A stretch of DNA of 64,000 nucleotides from Microbacterium ureisolvens (GTDB lineage Bacteria; Actinomycetota; Actinomycetes; Actinomycetales; Microbacteriaceae). This document shows positions 1 through 9,171 of the stretch, in pieces; position 1 is the first letter of the stretch, and each line of letters starts with the position of its first letter. The translations under genes and the position numbers were made by a program. The notes beneath the pieces were generated by a model. That model saw nothing but the letters and a program-made list of their open reading frames with translations. It had not been told where the DNA came from and ran no database searches. The stretch covers positions 62,001 to 126,000 of the forward strand of contig NZ_JAEUAX010000001.1 in assembly GCF_019511645.1 (NCBI RefSeq), given 5' to 3'.

Positions 1-405
1 GAGTTCGTCGAGGCCGGCGTCACCGGCTCGCCGGAGGTGCTCGCGGTCGCCGAGGAGTACCTCGCGCCGCTGCGCGCGGCCGAGGTCGACACACTGGTGC
101 TCGGATGCACCCACTATCCGTTCCTCGAGGGTGCGATCAGCTACGTCATGGGGCCGGACGTCAGCCTCGTGTCGAGCGACACCGAGACCGCCAAGGACGT
201 CTACCGCGAGCTGGTCTCCCGCGACCTGCTGGCAAGTCCCGAGGCCGAGCCTCGCCACGTCTACGAGGCCACCGGCGCGTCCGCCGACGAGTTCCTCCGC
301 CTCGCGCACCGCCTCATGGGCCGCGAGGTCACCTCGGTGCGCCTCGTGCAGACCGGCGCCATCGACCTGCCCCACGCCTCGAGCACCGTCCGGCGCCCCG
401 GCTGA
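1..405 (+). CDS. murI: Glutamate racemase, C-terminal part (5' end outside window)
   Basis: Glutamate racemase makes D-glutamate for peptidoglycan in the cytoplasm. The reading frame is open from base 1, so the start lies upstream and only the last 134 codons are present. The motif GCTHYPFL carries the second catalytic cysteine of the Asp/Glu racemase family. The remainder, with VSSDTETAK, matches the usual family C-terminus. The TGA stop is at 403-405. The murI-rph-rdgB order that follows is the common actinobacterial arrangement. Confidence 0.93.
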   Translation, partial: EFVEAGVTGSPEVLAVAEEYLAPLRAAEVDTLVLGCTHYPFLEGAISYVMGPDVSLVSSDTETAKDVYRELVSRDLLASPEAEPRHVYEATGASADEFLRLAHRLMGREVTSVRLVQTGAIDLPHASSTVRRPG

Positions 406-432
406 GGCATCCGTGTCCCATATACCGCGCAG

Positions 433-486
433 CATGTCCCGACTCCGGTCGTTCCGGCGGTCGCCGATGACCGGAATCGGGACATG
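433..486. repeat. 18-bp inverted repeat between murI and rph
   Basis: The arms are 433-450 and 469-486, with one mismatch in 18, around an 18-nt centre. The element begins 27 bases after the murI stop. It has no U-tract, so it may be a REP-like palindrome rather than a classical terminator, although the RNA would fold into a strong hairpin. The rph Shine-Dalgarno (GGAGAG) follows it. Confidence 0.7.
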
Positions 487-506
487 CGCACCGTAAGAGG
501 AGAGAA

Positions 507-1253
507 ATGACCGACATCACCCGTGCCGACGGCCGCTCCGTCGACCAGCTGCGTCCCATCACGATCGAGCGAGGCTGGTCGAAGCAGGCCGAGGGCTCGG
601 CGCTCATCTCGTTCGGGAACACCAAGGTGCTGTGCACGGCGTCGTTCACGAACGGCGTGCCGCGCTGGCTCACCGGCAAGGGCAAAGGGTGGATCACGGC
701 CGAGTACGCGATGCTGCCGCGCGCGACGAACGACCGCAACGACCGCGAGAGCGTGAAGGGCAAGGTCGGCGGCCGCACACACGAGATCTCGCGCCTCATC
801 GGCCGTGCGCTGCGCGCCGTCGTCGATACCAAGGCGCTCGGCGAGAACACCATCGTGATCGACTGCGACGTGCTCCAGGCCGACGGCGGCACGCGCACGG
901 CGGCCATCACCGGCGCGTACGTCGCGCTCGCGGACGCGATCGAGTGGGGGCGGGGCAAGAAGTTCATCGGGCAGAAGGCGCAGGTGCTCTTCGACTCCGT
1001 GTCGGCGGTGTCGGTGGGGATCATCGACGGCGAGCCGATGCTGGATCTCGCCTACGTCGAGGACGTCCGCGCAGAGACCGACATGAACGTGGTCGTCACC
1101 GGTCGCGGGCTTTTCGTCGAGGTGCAGGGCACCGCGGAGGGCGCGCCGTTCGACAAGCGCGAGCTCGACGCCCTGCTCGAGCTCGGCGTCAACGGCTGCG
1201 CAGAGCTTCGCGACATCCAGACCGCCGCGCTCGCCGGAGAGGCCACCGCGTGA
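507..1253 (+). CDS. rph: Ribonuclease PH
   Basis: A phosphorolytic 3'-to-5' exoribonuclease that trims tRNA 3' ends using inorganic phosphate. The 248-aa length is normal for the family. Visible family features are the N-terminal RADGR segment, the LPRATNDRN region and the DGGTRTAAI stretch that contributes to phosphate binding. The ATG is preceded by GGAGAG at a good distance. The stop overlaps the GTG start of rdgB by GTGA, so the two are probably translationally coupled. Confidence 0.96.
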   Translation: MTDITRADGRSVDQLRPITIERGWSKQAEGSALISFGNTKVLCTASFTNGVPRWLTGKGKGWITAEYAMLPRATNDRNDRESVKGKVGGRTHEISRLIGRALRAVVDTKALGENTIVIDCDVLQADGGTRTAAITGAYVALADAIEWGRGKKFIGQKAQVLFDSVSAVSVGIIDGEPMLDLAYVEDVRAETDMNVVVTGRGLFVEVQGTAEGAPFDKRELDALLELGVNGCAELRDIQTAALAGEATA

Positions 1254-1927
1254 GCGCGCACCCCGACGAGATGGCGGACGTCGTCGCTGAAGCGGCCGCC
1301 GAGTCGGCCGCGACCGCGCACGCGCTGCCGCGGATCGTGCTCGCCACCCACAACCGCCACAAGGTGGAGGAGTTCCAGGCGATCGTGGCCGCCACGCGCC
1401 CAGACCTGATGGTGGTGGCCTACGACGGCCCCGAGCCGGTCGAGGACGGCGTCACGTTCGCCGAGAACGCGCTCATCAAGGCGCGTGCGGCGGCCGAGCA
1501 CACCGGCCTGCCGGCGCTCGCCGACGACTCCGGCATCTGCGTGGATGTGCTGGGCGGTGCCCCGGGCGTGTTCTCCGCGTACTGGGCCGGCCACGCGAAG
1601 GATGCCGCGGCCAACCTGGATCTGCTCCTCGACCAGCTCTCCGACATCCGCGACCCGCATCGCACGGCGCAGTTCGTCTCGACCATCGCACTCGTGGTAC
1701 CCGGTGACGCCTCGCGCGAGGGCGTCGTCGAGGGCGTCTGGCCCGGGCGCCTCGCCGCCGCGCCGGCGGGCGAGGGCGGCTTCGGCTACGACCCGATCTT
1801 CATCCCCGACGGGCAGGAGCAGGGGGCCGAGCGGACGGTCGGCGAGTGGACGGCATACGAGAAGAATGCGGCTTCCCATCGCTCCCGGGCGTTCGAGGCG
1901 CTGGCACCGCTGCTCGCGGACCTCTGA
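1250..1927 (+). CDS. rdgB: Non-canonical purine NTP pyrophosphatase (RdgB/HAM1)
   Basis: Hydrolyses dITP, ITP and XTP to monophosphates and so keeps deaminated purines out of nucleic acids. Family motifs are ATHNRHK near the N-terminus, ADDSGICVD (acidic active-site loop) and GFGYDPIF near the C-terminus. I chose the GTG at 1250, which overlaps the rph stop and has GGAGAGG at 1236-1242. An ATG at 1271 would give a protein seven residues shorter, which is possible because the first 25 residues are not conserved. The gene ends 8 bases before the convergent hydrolase gene. Confidence 0.94.
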   Translation: MSAHPDEMADVVAEAAAESAATAHALPRIVLATHNRHKVEEFQAIVAATRPDLMVVAYDGPEPVEDGVTFAENALIKARAAAEHTGLPALADDSGICVDVLGGAPGVFSAYWAGHAKDAAANLDLLLDQLSDIRDPHRTAQFVSTIALVVPGDASREGVVEGVWPGRLAAAPAGEGGFGYDPIFIPDGQEQGAERTVGEWTAYEKNAASHRSRAFEALAPLLADL

Positions 1928-1935
1928 CGCGAGGA

Positions 1936-3552
1936 TCAGCGCGGTTCCACCACGGGCAGCTCCAGCACCTGTGGGTGGCCAGAATCGGAGTGCAGCGAGA
2001 AGCCGGCCCGCCCGCCTGCGCGGTAGAGCGCGGGGAACGCGCCCGTCAGCGGGTTCCGGGGGGAGAGCTGCCGGCCCGCGATGTGGAGACGCAGTTCATC
2101 GCCGGCGCGGAAGAAGGTCGCAGACGGCGCGAAGTCGATCTCGACCTGCGTCGGGGCGGGGTGTGCTTCGATTCGGCGAAGACCCGTCGTGACGAGATCT
2201 CGACCGAAGCCGTACGAGCCTTCGAACGGGACGAATCGTCCGCCGCTCCACTTCGAGAGCCCGACGAAGATCGAGACCGAGCCGGTGGTGGCCGCGCTCA
2301 CCCAGAGCCGTACCCTGGCCCCGCCGGTGACCTCGGTGTCGCCGTGGAACACCCACGAGAACCGCGCGGCGCGTCGCCGTCGGACCATCGACACGGAACC
2401 GCCGACGCCCCTGGGCGATGACGACAGGAGGCCGCCGTCGGCGAGGTGGAGCAGCAGCGGGCGGGTCGCCGGCGGCCACCGCTCCTCATCGCGGACGGCG
2501 TGGACGAGGTCGCCGCGCTCGCGTACCTCCAGCCGCACGCGCGGCAGTGCGGGCGGGGCATCCTTCAGGTGCGTGTCGAGGAAGGCGCGCTGCACAGCCT
2601 TGCCCTCATCGCCGTAGAACGCCGCCCATTTGCCGGTGCGATGGGTGAACAGGTGCCGGTCGGGCGACGCGGCCCGCCCGAAGGCGCGGAAACTGCCGCG
2701 TGAGTGCAGGTCGGCGTCGGAGAAGCTGCCGCAGATGAGCATCGGCGTCTCGATCCGGCCCAGGTCGGGTGCCAGCGAACGCCACCACGCATCGTCGTCA
2801 GGACGCGCCGCCGCCTCTCGGCCCAGATCCGGCGTCATCCGTGCGGCGCGGCGGACGAGCGTCGTCCACAGTCGCGAGAATCCGATCTCCCGAACCCCGC
2901 CGGGATAGAAGAAGTCGCGGTACGCGTCGGTGAATCCCTCCCAGGGGACGATTGCGCGCAGATGCGGCGGGCGCAGGGCAGCGGCCTTGTACTGCGAGAT
3001 CGCCAGATATGACACGCCGAGCATCGCGACCCCGCCGTCGCACCAGTCCTGGCCGGCGACCCACTCGATCGCGTCGTAGACGTCTTCGGCCTCGGCGTCG
3101 CTCATCAGCGAACCCACGCCGTCCGAGCGGCCGGCGCCGCGTACGTCGAGATTGACCACGGCGTACCCCTGCGGCACCCACCACGCCGGATCCGGCGCTT
3201 CCCAGCTGGTCTCGTCGGAGATGTGGACGGGGGCCGTCTGGCGCAGGATACGGAACTGCGGATTGATGCGGTAACCGCGGCGCGCGCGCCTGGGAAGCGC
3301 GTCCTTGCCGTACGGGTGGGCGCAGAGGATCGCCGGCACGGGGGTGCCGGACACCGGCAGGTAGATGTTCGCTCTCAGGAGGGTGCCGTCTCGCATCGGC
3401 ACCTCGACATCGCGCTGAATCCGCACGTCGGTGCCGATCGGGGCGACGATGACGGGAGGACTCACCGCACGCGCCACACGATGGCGGGCATAGGCCCACG
3501 CTCCAGGGCGTCGCCAGGGGCGGTCGGTCACTGCGTCGCCGCCACCCTTCAC
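1936..3552 (-). CDS. CocE/NonD family serine hydrolase (X-Pro dipeptidyl-peptidase S15 type)
   Basis: A 538-aa alpha/beta hydrolase of the CocE/NonD family, which cleaves esters or acyl-peptide bonds. The N-terminal region contains VPMRDGTLLRANIYLP, typical of the family. The nucleophile Ser lies in GVSYLA at about residue 181. The probable acid is in CGSFSDADLH and the probable base His in the FTHRTGKW region. The last ~200 residues form the beta-rich C-terminal domain. No signal peptide is visible, so it is probably cytoplasmic. The start is a GTG at 3552; a second GTG at 3531 is possible. It is convergent with rdgB. The substrate is unknown. Confidence 0.88.
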   Translation of the reverse strand: MKGGGDAVTDRPWRRPGAWAYARHRVARAVSPPVIVAPIGTDVRIQRDVEVPMRDGTLLRANIYLPVSGTPVPAILCAHPYGKDALPRRARRGYRINPQFRILRQTAPVHISDETSWEAPDPAWWVPQGYAVVNLDVRGAGRSDGVGSLMSDAEAEDVYDAIEWVAGQDWCDGGVAMLGVSYLAISQYKAAALRPPHLRAIVPWEGFTDAYRDFFYPGGVREIGFSRLWTTLVRRAARMTPDLGREAAARPDDDAWWRSLAPDLGRIETPMLICGSFSDADLHSRGSFRAFGRAASPDRHLFTHRTGKWAAFYGDEGKAVQRAFLDTHLKDAPPALPRVRLEVRERGDLVHAVRDEERWPPATRPLLLHLADGGLLSSSPRGVGGSVSMVRRRRAARFSWVFHGDTEVTGGARVRLWVSAATTGSVSIFVGLSKWSGGRFVPFEGSYGFGRDLVTTGLRRIEAHPAPTQVEIDFAPSATFFRAGDELRLHIAGRQLSPRNPLTGAFPALYRAGGRAGFSLHSDSGHPQVLELPVVEPR

Positions 3553-3643
3553 GGCGCGACGCTATCAGCTGGGCGGTCGGAAGGTGAGAACCAGACTCAT
3601 TCCCGACTACGCCGGACGCCCCTGTCCACCACCGCGCCGGGCT

Positions 3644-3649
3644 TAGCCT
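3644..3649 (+). promoter_or_regulatory. Candidate -10 box (TAGCCT) for leaderless CDF gene
   Basis: TAGCCT ends 6 bases before the ATG at 3656, which places the likely transcription start at the start codon. No Shine-Dalgarno is present. The same spacing occurs at several other genes in this window. Confidence 0.45.
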
Positions 3650-3655
3650 GGGGTC

Positions 3656-4567
3656 ATGCACGACCACGCGCCGACCGGGATCCGAGGGGCGGGCAACCGC
3701 CGCCTGCTCGCGATCTCGCTCGCGATCACGGCCTCCGTCATGGTGGTGCAGATCGCCGGGGCGGCGCTGTCGGGATCCCTCGCGCTCCTCGCCGACGCGG
3801 CGCATATGTTCACGGATGCTGCGGCCCTCGTGATCGCCCTCATCGCGAGCACCGTCGCGGCCCGTCCGGCGAACGACCGCCGCACCTTCGGCTACCAGCG
3901 CGCCGAGGTGTTCGGCGCCCTGATCAACGGCGCGATCCTGATCGGACTGTCGGTATGGGTCGCGTTCGAGAGCATCTCGCGCCTGCTGAACCCGGGGACG
4001 ACCGAGGTCGCGGGCACGCTCATGCTGATCGTCGCGATCGTCGGCCTGGTGGCCAACGGTGTGGCGATGTGGCTTCTGAGCTCCGCGCAGCGGCGCAGCA
4101 TCAACGTGCGCGGCGCGTACCTCGAAGTGCTCGGTGACCTCATCGGCTCGGCGGCGGTGATCATCGCCGCGATCACCATCGTCACGACCGGCTGGTACCA
4201 GGCCGACGCCATCGCCTCGCTGTTCATCGCCGCGATGATCATCCCGCGCGCGGTCGGCCTGCTGCGCGAGGTCGGGTCCGTGCTGGCCGAGTCGGCGCCG
4301 AAGGGCACGCACGTGCGGGAGATCCGCGAGCACATCCTCGCCACGCCGGGGGTCGTCGACGTGCACGACGTGCACGTCTGGCAGCTCACCCGGGGAGCGC
4401 CCGTGTTCACCGCGCACGTCGTGGTGGACGGCGTGGCGCTCGCCGACGGGCGGGCGGGCGGCATCCTCCGCACGCTGCAGTCGTGCCTGTCGGACCACTT
4501 CGACGTGGAGCACTCGACCTTCCAGCTCGAGCCCGCCGGACACGTCGAGCATGAAGCCCACGCCTAG
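3656..4567 (+). CDS. Cation diffusion facilitator (CDF) family transporter
   Basis: A 303-aa integral membrane protein that would export divalent metal (Zn, Co or Cd) in exchange for protons. It has about six membrane segments in the first 200 residues and a cytosolic C-terminal domain with the family VHDVHVWQLT segment. The first metal-site motif HxxxD is seen in AHMFTD. The second helix carries EVLGD, where many CDFs have HVLGD, so one ligand is Glu rather than His. The metal cannot be predicted. The start appears leaderless. The gene is convergent with ligD, with a 2-base gap. Confidence 0.92.
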   Translation: MHDHAPTGIRGAGNRRLLAISLAITASVMVVQIAGAALSGSLALLADAAHMFTDAAALVIALIASTVAARPANDRRTFGYQRAEVFGALINGAILIGLSVWVAFESISRLLNPGTTEVAGTLMLIVAIVGLVANGVAMWLLSSAQRRSINVRGAYLEVLGDLIGSAAVIIAAITIVTTGWYQADAIASLFIAAMIIPRAVGLLREVGSVLAESAPKGTHVREIREHILATPGVVDVHDVHVWQLTRGAPVFTAHVVVDGVALADGRAGGILRTLQSCLSDHFDVEHSTFQLEPAGHVEHEAHA

Positions 4568-4569
4568 GG

Positions 4570-7203
4570 TCAGACCTCGCGGCGGACGTCGGCGGGCGAC
4601 TTGTCGGGACGCAGACCGCGCCAGCGGGGGTGGCGCAGGATGCCGCCGGGGGTGAACTCGCCGTACTCGACCTCGCCGACGAGATCGGGCCGCACCCACA
4701 GCGCGTCCCGCGCGTCCAGCGCCGGCACGCCCACCAGGGGATTCTCGCCGGTACGCAGCGGCACCAGCTTCTTCATGAGCATCTTCAGGGTCGAGTCGCT
4801 GAAGCCCGTGCCGACCCGGCCGGCGTAGCGCAGCCCCTCGTCATCGGGAATGCCGAGCAGCAGCGAGCCGAAGGTGGTGCTGCGGCCCCCCTTGCCCGGG
4901 CGGATGCCCGCGATCACCACCTCCTGCGTGCGCGTGAGCTTCACCTTGAGCCAGGCATCCGACCGACCTCCGCGGAGATAGCGTGAGCCGGGATCCTTGA
5001 CGACGATCCCCTCGAGCCGCAGCCTCTCACTGGTCTCGAGCGCCGCGTCGACGTCGTCGAACACCGGGGGCACGGCAACGGGATCCGCGGATGCCGCCGC
5101 CACCGCCTCCAGCACATCCCGGCGTTCGCGCAACGGAAGGTCGGCGAGGTCGTCGCCGCCGTGGGCGAGGACATCGAAAAGGTAGTAACGCACCGGGGTG
5201 CGCCGGGCTTCTCGCGCGATGTCGCCCACCCGCTCGAGATTCATCCGCGTCTGCAGCAACGGGAAGCTCGGCCGACCGTCGGGCTCCAGGGCGACGAGCT
5301 CACCGTCCACGACACACGGCTCGGGGCCGAACCCCGCGTCGGCGGCCGTGAGCTCGGGGTACCGGTGCGTGACCTCGTTGCCGCTGCGCGCGAACAGCCT
5401 CAGGCGCTCGCCATCCCAGGCGCCGACGGCCCGGATGCCGTCCCACTTCATCTCGACCCACATGACGCCCTCGACGTCACGCTCGGCCCATCCGCGCGCT
5501 GCCGTACGCGCCTGCGCCGGCGTCGCACTCGAGGCCAGCATCGGCCGAAGCGACTCGAGGCTCAGAGGGGAGCCGGGGACGGGCTTCGCCACCTTCGCGA
5601 GATCCGGAGATCTCGCGGGCGCGGGGCGATCCGGGCGGGATTGTCCTGCGCCCGTCAGATCTCCTGATCTCGGGGACGGCTCCGGCGGTTCCTCCTGCTT
5701 GTCGTGCGCACCACGTCGACCGCGGCCGCTGCGAGCGGCCGCTCCGCGAGGGGCGTCGGCCTGCGGGCTGGGCTCGACCACGATGCCCTCCGGCTGCGGG
5801 CGGCCCGCAGCATCCGTCTTCATGCGATGCAGGAGCCAGCTGGACTTCTCACCCTCGCCCGCCGTGCGGATGAGTGCGAGTCGCACACGACCGAGGGGGC
5901 CGCCGGGGCGGCCCTCCAAGGTCGCGATGACCTCGTCGTCGCGCCATTTCTCGAGTTCGTAGCGGCCGTCGTCCCAGATGGTCACGGTTCCGCCGCCGTA
6001 TTCACCCGCCGGGATCGTGCCTTCGAAAGTGGCGTACTCCAGGGGATGGTCCTCGGTCATGATCGCGAGGTTGTTGCGCCGGGAGGAGTGGGGCACGCCC
6101 CGCGGCACGGCCCAGCTCACCAGCACACCGTCGTGCTCGAGCCGGAAGTCCCAGTGCAGCGCGGTCGCGTGGTGCTCCTGGATGACGAATCGGGGGAGCT
6201 CCCCGTGGGGCGTGGCCCCGAGGGGGTTCGCCGGCACCGGCTCCGGCGTGCGGTCGGCGCTGCGCTTGGAGATGTACGCCGACAGAGGGCCGGACTCCGC
6301 CTCGCGACCGCCGGCGTGGAAGCCGAGCGCGGCCATCGGGTCGCCGATCGCCTCGACGCGATCGAGCACCTCGGTGAACTCCAGGTGGCGCAGCCCCGGA
6401 TCGTCGAGTTCGTCCCACGTGCGCGGGGCGGCCACGGTCGGGTGCGGGCGACCGCGCAGCGAATAGGGCGCGATCGTCGTCTTCGATCCGTTGTTCTGGC
6501 TCCAGTCGATGAGCACTTTCCCGTGGCGCTCGGCCTTCTTCATGCTGCTGACGACGAGGTCCTTGTGGTCGGCCTCGATCGCCCGCGCGAGCTCGTTCGC
6601 GAGCGCCGAGGCCTGCTCCGTCGACTGCCCCGGCGGCAGCGCGGTGTACAGATGGATGCCCTTGCTGCCGCTGGTGACCGGGTACGGCTCCAACCCCATG
6701 TCGAGGAGGATCTCGCGCGCCCAGCCGGCCACCTCCGCGCACTCGGCGAGGCCCGCACCCGGGCCGGGATCCAGGTCGAGGACGAGCCGATCGGCGGGAC
6801 CGCGGCCACCTGCCGCATCGAAGCGCCACTGGGGTACGTGCAGCTCGAGGCTCGCAACCTGCGCGAGGTAGACGAGCGTCGGCACGTCGGCGACCAGCGG
6901 GTACTCCTTCGTTCCGGTGGAGTGGGGGATGGGCATCCGCCGCACCCACGAAGGCGCACCGCGCTCGAGGTCCTTCGCGAAGAAGACCATGCCGGGGTCG
7001 TCCGCGGTGCCGACGCCGTCGGGCCACCTCTTGCGTGTGACGGGGCGCCCGACCACATGGGGGATCAGCGCCTCGGCGATACGCGAGTAGTAGTCGATGA
7101 CCTCGCCCTTGGTGGTGCCGGTCTCGGGGTAGAGCACCTTCTCGAGGTTCGTGATGCGCAGGCGGCGGCCGCCGATGCGCACCAGCTGCTCGTCGCCCGC
7201 CAT
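4570..7203 (-). CDS. ligD: Multifunctional NHEJ DNA ligase LigD (polymerase-phosphoesterase-ligase)
   Basis: An ATP-dependent ligase for repair of double-strand breaks with Ku. Domains in order: primase-like polymerase (residues ~1-300, metal-binding DLD near 143), 3'-phosphoesterase (~330-470, LHWDFRLEHDG), a proline/arginine-rich linker (~480-550), and ligase (~560-877, nucleotidyl Lys in MKWDGIR near 586). The C-terminal OB-fold ends with GGILRHPRWRGLRPDK. I chose the ATG at 7203 because a TACTCT -10 box lies 6 bases upstream. A GTG at 7230 would lie upstream of that box and seems less likely. The linker contains a 75-bp palindromic element (5598-5672). It is divergent from ku. Confidence 0.95.
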   Translation of the reverse strand: MAGDEQLVRIGGRRLRITNLEKVLYPETGTTKGEVIDYYSRIAEALIPHVVGRPVTRKRWPDGVGTADDPGMVFFAKDLERGAPSWVRRMPIPHSTGTKEYPLVADVPTLVYLAQVASLELHVPQWRFDAAGGRGPADRLVLDLDPGPGAGLAECAEVAGWAREILLDMGLEPYPVTSGSKGIHLYTALPPGQSTEQASALANELARAIEADHKDLVVSSMKKAERHGKVLIDWSQNNGSKTTIAPYSLRGRPHPTVAAPRTWDELDDPGLRHLEFTEVLDRVEAIGDPMAALGFHAGGREAESGPLSAYISKRSADRTPEPVPANPLGATPHGELPRFVIQEHHATALHWDFRLEHDGVLVSWAVPRGVPHSSRRNNLAIMTEDHPLEYATFEGTIPAGEYGGGTVTIWDDGRYELEKWRDDEVIATLEGRPGGPLGRVRLALIRTAGEGEKSSWLLHRMKTDAAGRPQPEGIVVEPSPQADAPRGAAARSGRGRRGAHDKQEEPPEPSPRSGDLTGAGQSRPDRPAPARSPDLAKVAKPVPGSPLSLESLRPMLASSATPAQARTAARGWAERDVEGVMWVEMKWDGIRAVGAWDGERLRLFARSGNEVTHRYPELTAADAGFGPEPCVVDGELVALEPDGRPSFPLLQTRMNLERVGDIAREARRTPVRYYLFDVLAHGGDDLADLPLRERRDVLEAVAAASADPVAVPPVFDDVDAALETSERLRLEGIVVKDPGSRYLRGGRSDAWLKVKLTRTQEVVIAGIRPGKGGRSTTFGSLLLGIPDDEGLRYAGRVGTGFSDSTLKMLMKKLVPLRTGENPLVGVPALDARDALWVRPDLVGEVEYGEFTPGGILRHPRWRGLRPDKSPADVRREV
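5598..5672. repeat. 25-bp inverted repeat embedded in the ligD linker
   Basis: The arms are 5598-5622 and 5648-5672, with three mismatches in 25, around a 25-nt centre. The element lies entirely inside the ligD reading frame and keeps it open. It encodes part of the low-complexity linker between the phosphoesterase and ligase domains. This looks like a mobile palindromic repeat tolerated in a protein linker. Confidence 0.7.
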
Positions 7204-7209
7204 GGGCTC

Positions 7210-7215
7210 AGAGTA
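7210..7215 (-). promoter_or_regulatory. Candidate -10 box (TACTCT) for ligD
   Basis: On the minus strand TACTCT is followed by 6 bases and then ATG at 7203. This implies a leaderless ligD mRNA and fixes the start downstream of the GTG at 7230. Confidence 0.45.
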
Positions 7216-7274
7216 TCGGGGCCGCGCCACGCAAGGGGTGGCCGCGCGTCGGCGCCCTGGTGTTCACTGGTGGG

Positions 7275-8177
7275 GTGAGAGCGATCTGGAAGGGTGCACT
7301 GACGTTCGGGCTCGTCAACGTGCCGGTGAAGGTGTACTCGGCGACCGAAGACCACGACGTCTCGCTGCACCAGGTGCACAACAAGGACGGCGGCCGCATC
7401 CGTTACCAGCGGATCTGCGAGATCGATGGCGAGGTCGTGCCGTACTCCGACATCGACAAGGCCTACGACGACGGCGAGAAGACGGTGGTCCTGACCAAGG
7501 AGGACCTGGAGTCGCTGCCGGCGGAGCGCAGTCGAGAGATCGATGTCGTCGAGTTCGTGCCGAGCGAGCAGATCGATCTGCTCACCCTCGACCGGGCGTA
7601 CTACCTCGAACCCGACTCCAGCTCGCCGAAGGCTTACGTGCTGCTGCGCAAGACGCTCGAGCAGACCGACCGCACGGCGATCGTGCGCTTCTCGCTGCGG
7701 CAGAAGACGCGGCTCGCCGCGCTGCGCGTACGTGATGACGTGCTCGTGCTGCAGACCCTGCTGTGGTCCGATGAAGTCCGCGAGGCGGCCTTCCCGGCCC
7801 TCGACGAGACGGTGCGGATCTCGGCGAAGGAGCTCGAGCTGTCCGCATCCCTCGTCGAGAGCTTCTCGAGCGACTTCGATCCCGAGGAGTTCAAGGACGA
7901 GTACCAGGAGGAGCTGCGCACCCTCATCGAGGCGAAGCTCGAGAAGGGCGACGCGGTCGACACCGCCGAGACGTTCGGCGAGCAGGAGCAGGAGGAGGCC
8001 GGCGGCGAGGTCATCGACCTCATGGCAGCGCTCCGCGCCAGTGTGGAGAAATCGCGAGCAGCCCGCGAGGGCAGCGCAAAGGGGGGATCCGAGAAGACGA
8101 CTGCCGCCGCATCGGCGAAGACCGACGCGAAGGCACCCGCCAAGAAGCCCGCCGCGAAGAAGAAGAAGGCGTCCTGA
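7275..8177 (+). CDS. ku: Ku homodimer DNA end-binding protein (NHEJ)
   Basis: Binds double-strand DNA ends and recruits LigD. The protein starts with the family sequence RAIWKGALTFGLVNVPVKVY and is followed by the Ku beta-barrel core to about residue 255. It ends with a lysine/alanine-rich tail (repeated AKK, ending AKKKKAS), as in many actinobacterial Ku proteins, where such tails bind DNA. I chose GTG at 7275, which matches the conserved N-terminus; GTG at 7260 would add five residues. It is divergent from ligD across about 70 bases, so the two share one promoter region. Confidence 0.95.
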   Translation: MRAIWKGALTFGLVNVPVKVYSATEDHDVSLHQVHNKDGGRIRYQRICEIDGEVVPYSDIDKAYDDGEKTVVLTKEDLESLPAERSREIDVVEFVPSEQIDLLTLDRAYYLEPDSSSPKAYVLLRKTLEQTDRTAIVRFSLRQKTRLAALRVRDDVLVLQTLLWSDEVREAAFPALDETVRISAKELELSASLVESFSSDFDPEEFKDEYQEELRTLIEAKLEKGDAVDTAETFGEQEQEEAGGEVIDLMAALRASVEKSRAAREGSAKGGSEKTTAAASAKTDAKAPAKKPAAKKKKAS

Positions 8178-8197
8178 TCCGCTGAACGCCGCTCGGC

Positions 8198-8977
8198 TCA
8201 GGCCTTGGGCGTGTCCCCGTGCTCGGGACCCCGCTCGAACACCTCGGGGTCGAGCACGAGGGCCTCCGCCTCACTGTGGTCGGTGACGACGTCCTCGCCA
8301 GCGGCCGCGGCCTTCTTGGCCTTGCTGCGCTCGCGGAGGTAGTGCCACAGCGTCACAACGGCAGTGCCGCCCACCGCAGCGAGGAGGATCAGGTCGATGT
8401 AGTTCTCGACGAACTCGGCGACCGGCGGGATGAAGCCGATGGCGTACCCGAACATCGTGAGACCGAAGCCCCAGAGGACGGCCCCGATGAAGTTGTAGAG
8501 CGTGTACTTCCACTTGTTCATGTGGCCGACGCCGGCGGCGACGGGTGCGAACGTGCGGACGATCGGCACGAAGCGGGCGAGGATGATCGTCAGACCGCCG
8601 AAGCGCTCGAAGAACGCGTTGGTGCGCTCGACGTTCTTGACGCTGAAGAGCCCCGACTCCTTCTTCTCGAAGACCGCCGGGCCGCCCTTGTGGCCGATGT
8701 AGTAGCCGACCTCGCCGCCGATGAACGCGGCGAGTCCGATGAGCAGCGCCACCCACCAGACGCTGAGTCCGAACACACCGTGCGGGGCGTACGGCTGAGG
8801 GTGCGACAGCAGACCCGAGATGACGAGCAGCGTGTCGCCGGGAAGCAGGAAGCCGACGAGCAGGCCGGTCTCGGCGAACACGATGAAGCACACCACGACG
8901 AGGGCCCAGGGGCCGGCCCATCCGATGATGGCGGCGGGATCGAGCCAAGGGATCAGGGCGGTGGGAACAGCGTGCAC
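8198..8977 (-). CDS. DedA family membrane protein
   Basis: An integral membrane protein of the DedA/SNARE-associated family, which includes proposed undecaprenyl-phosphate or lipid translocases. Family features are FAETGLLVGFLLPGDTLL, the GGEVGYYIGHKGG segment and the FVPIVRTFAPVAAGVGHM arginine motif. Four to five hydrophobic segments are evident. The frame stays open upstream into the tRNA-Leu gene, so I placed the start at the GTG at 8977 (protein begins VHAVPTAL); this start is not certain. The C-terminal ~45 residues are charged and cytosolic. It is convergent with ku, with a 20-base gap. Confidence 0.88.
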   Translation of the reverse strand: MHAVPTALIPWLDPAAIIGWAGPWALVVVCFIVFAETGLLVGFLLPGDTLLVISGLLSHPQPYAPHGVFGLSVWWVALLIGLAAFIGGEVGYYIGHKGGPAVFEKKESGLFSVKNVERTNAFFERFGGLTIILARFVPIVRTFAPVAAGVGHMNKWKYTLYNFIGAVLWGFGLTMFGYAIGFIPPVAEFVENYIDLILLAAVGGTAVVTLWHYLRERSKAKKAAAAGEDVVTDHSEAEALVLDPEVFERGPEHGDTPKA

Positions 8978-9022
8978 GATGGTCGTCCCGTCGTCAGTCG
9001 GCGGAGGATGCGAGAACTCGCG

Positions 9023-9104
9023 TGCGGAAGGTGGGACTTGAACCCACACGCCCGGAGGCACAGGAACCTAAATCCTGCGTGTCTGCCAATTTCACCACTC
9101 CCGC
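9023..9104 (-). tRNA. tRNA-Leu (anticodon TAG)
   Basis: The minus strand gives a 7-bp acceptor stem (GCGGGAG pairing with CTTCCGC, one G-U), a class II variable arm and a T-arm GGTTCAAGTCC. The anticodon loop TTTAGGT reads TAG, a leucine anticodon. The discriminator base is A and CCA is not encoded. Confidence 0.96.
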
Positions 9105-9171
9105 GAGGCTCTCAGTCTACTGAGGCGAGGAGGGGTCGGCGGTGGGGCTGGCCCCCGTTCCGGCCGGTGGG

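Noticed and set aside
8978..9061. Upstream extension of the DedA frame
   Set aside because: It runs into the tRNA-Leu gene; the first residues are a translation of the tRNA.
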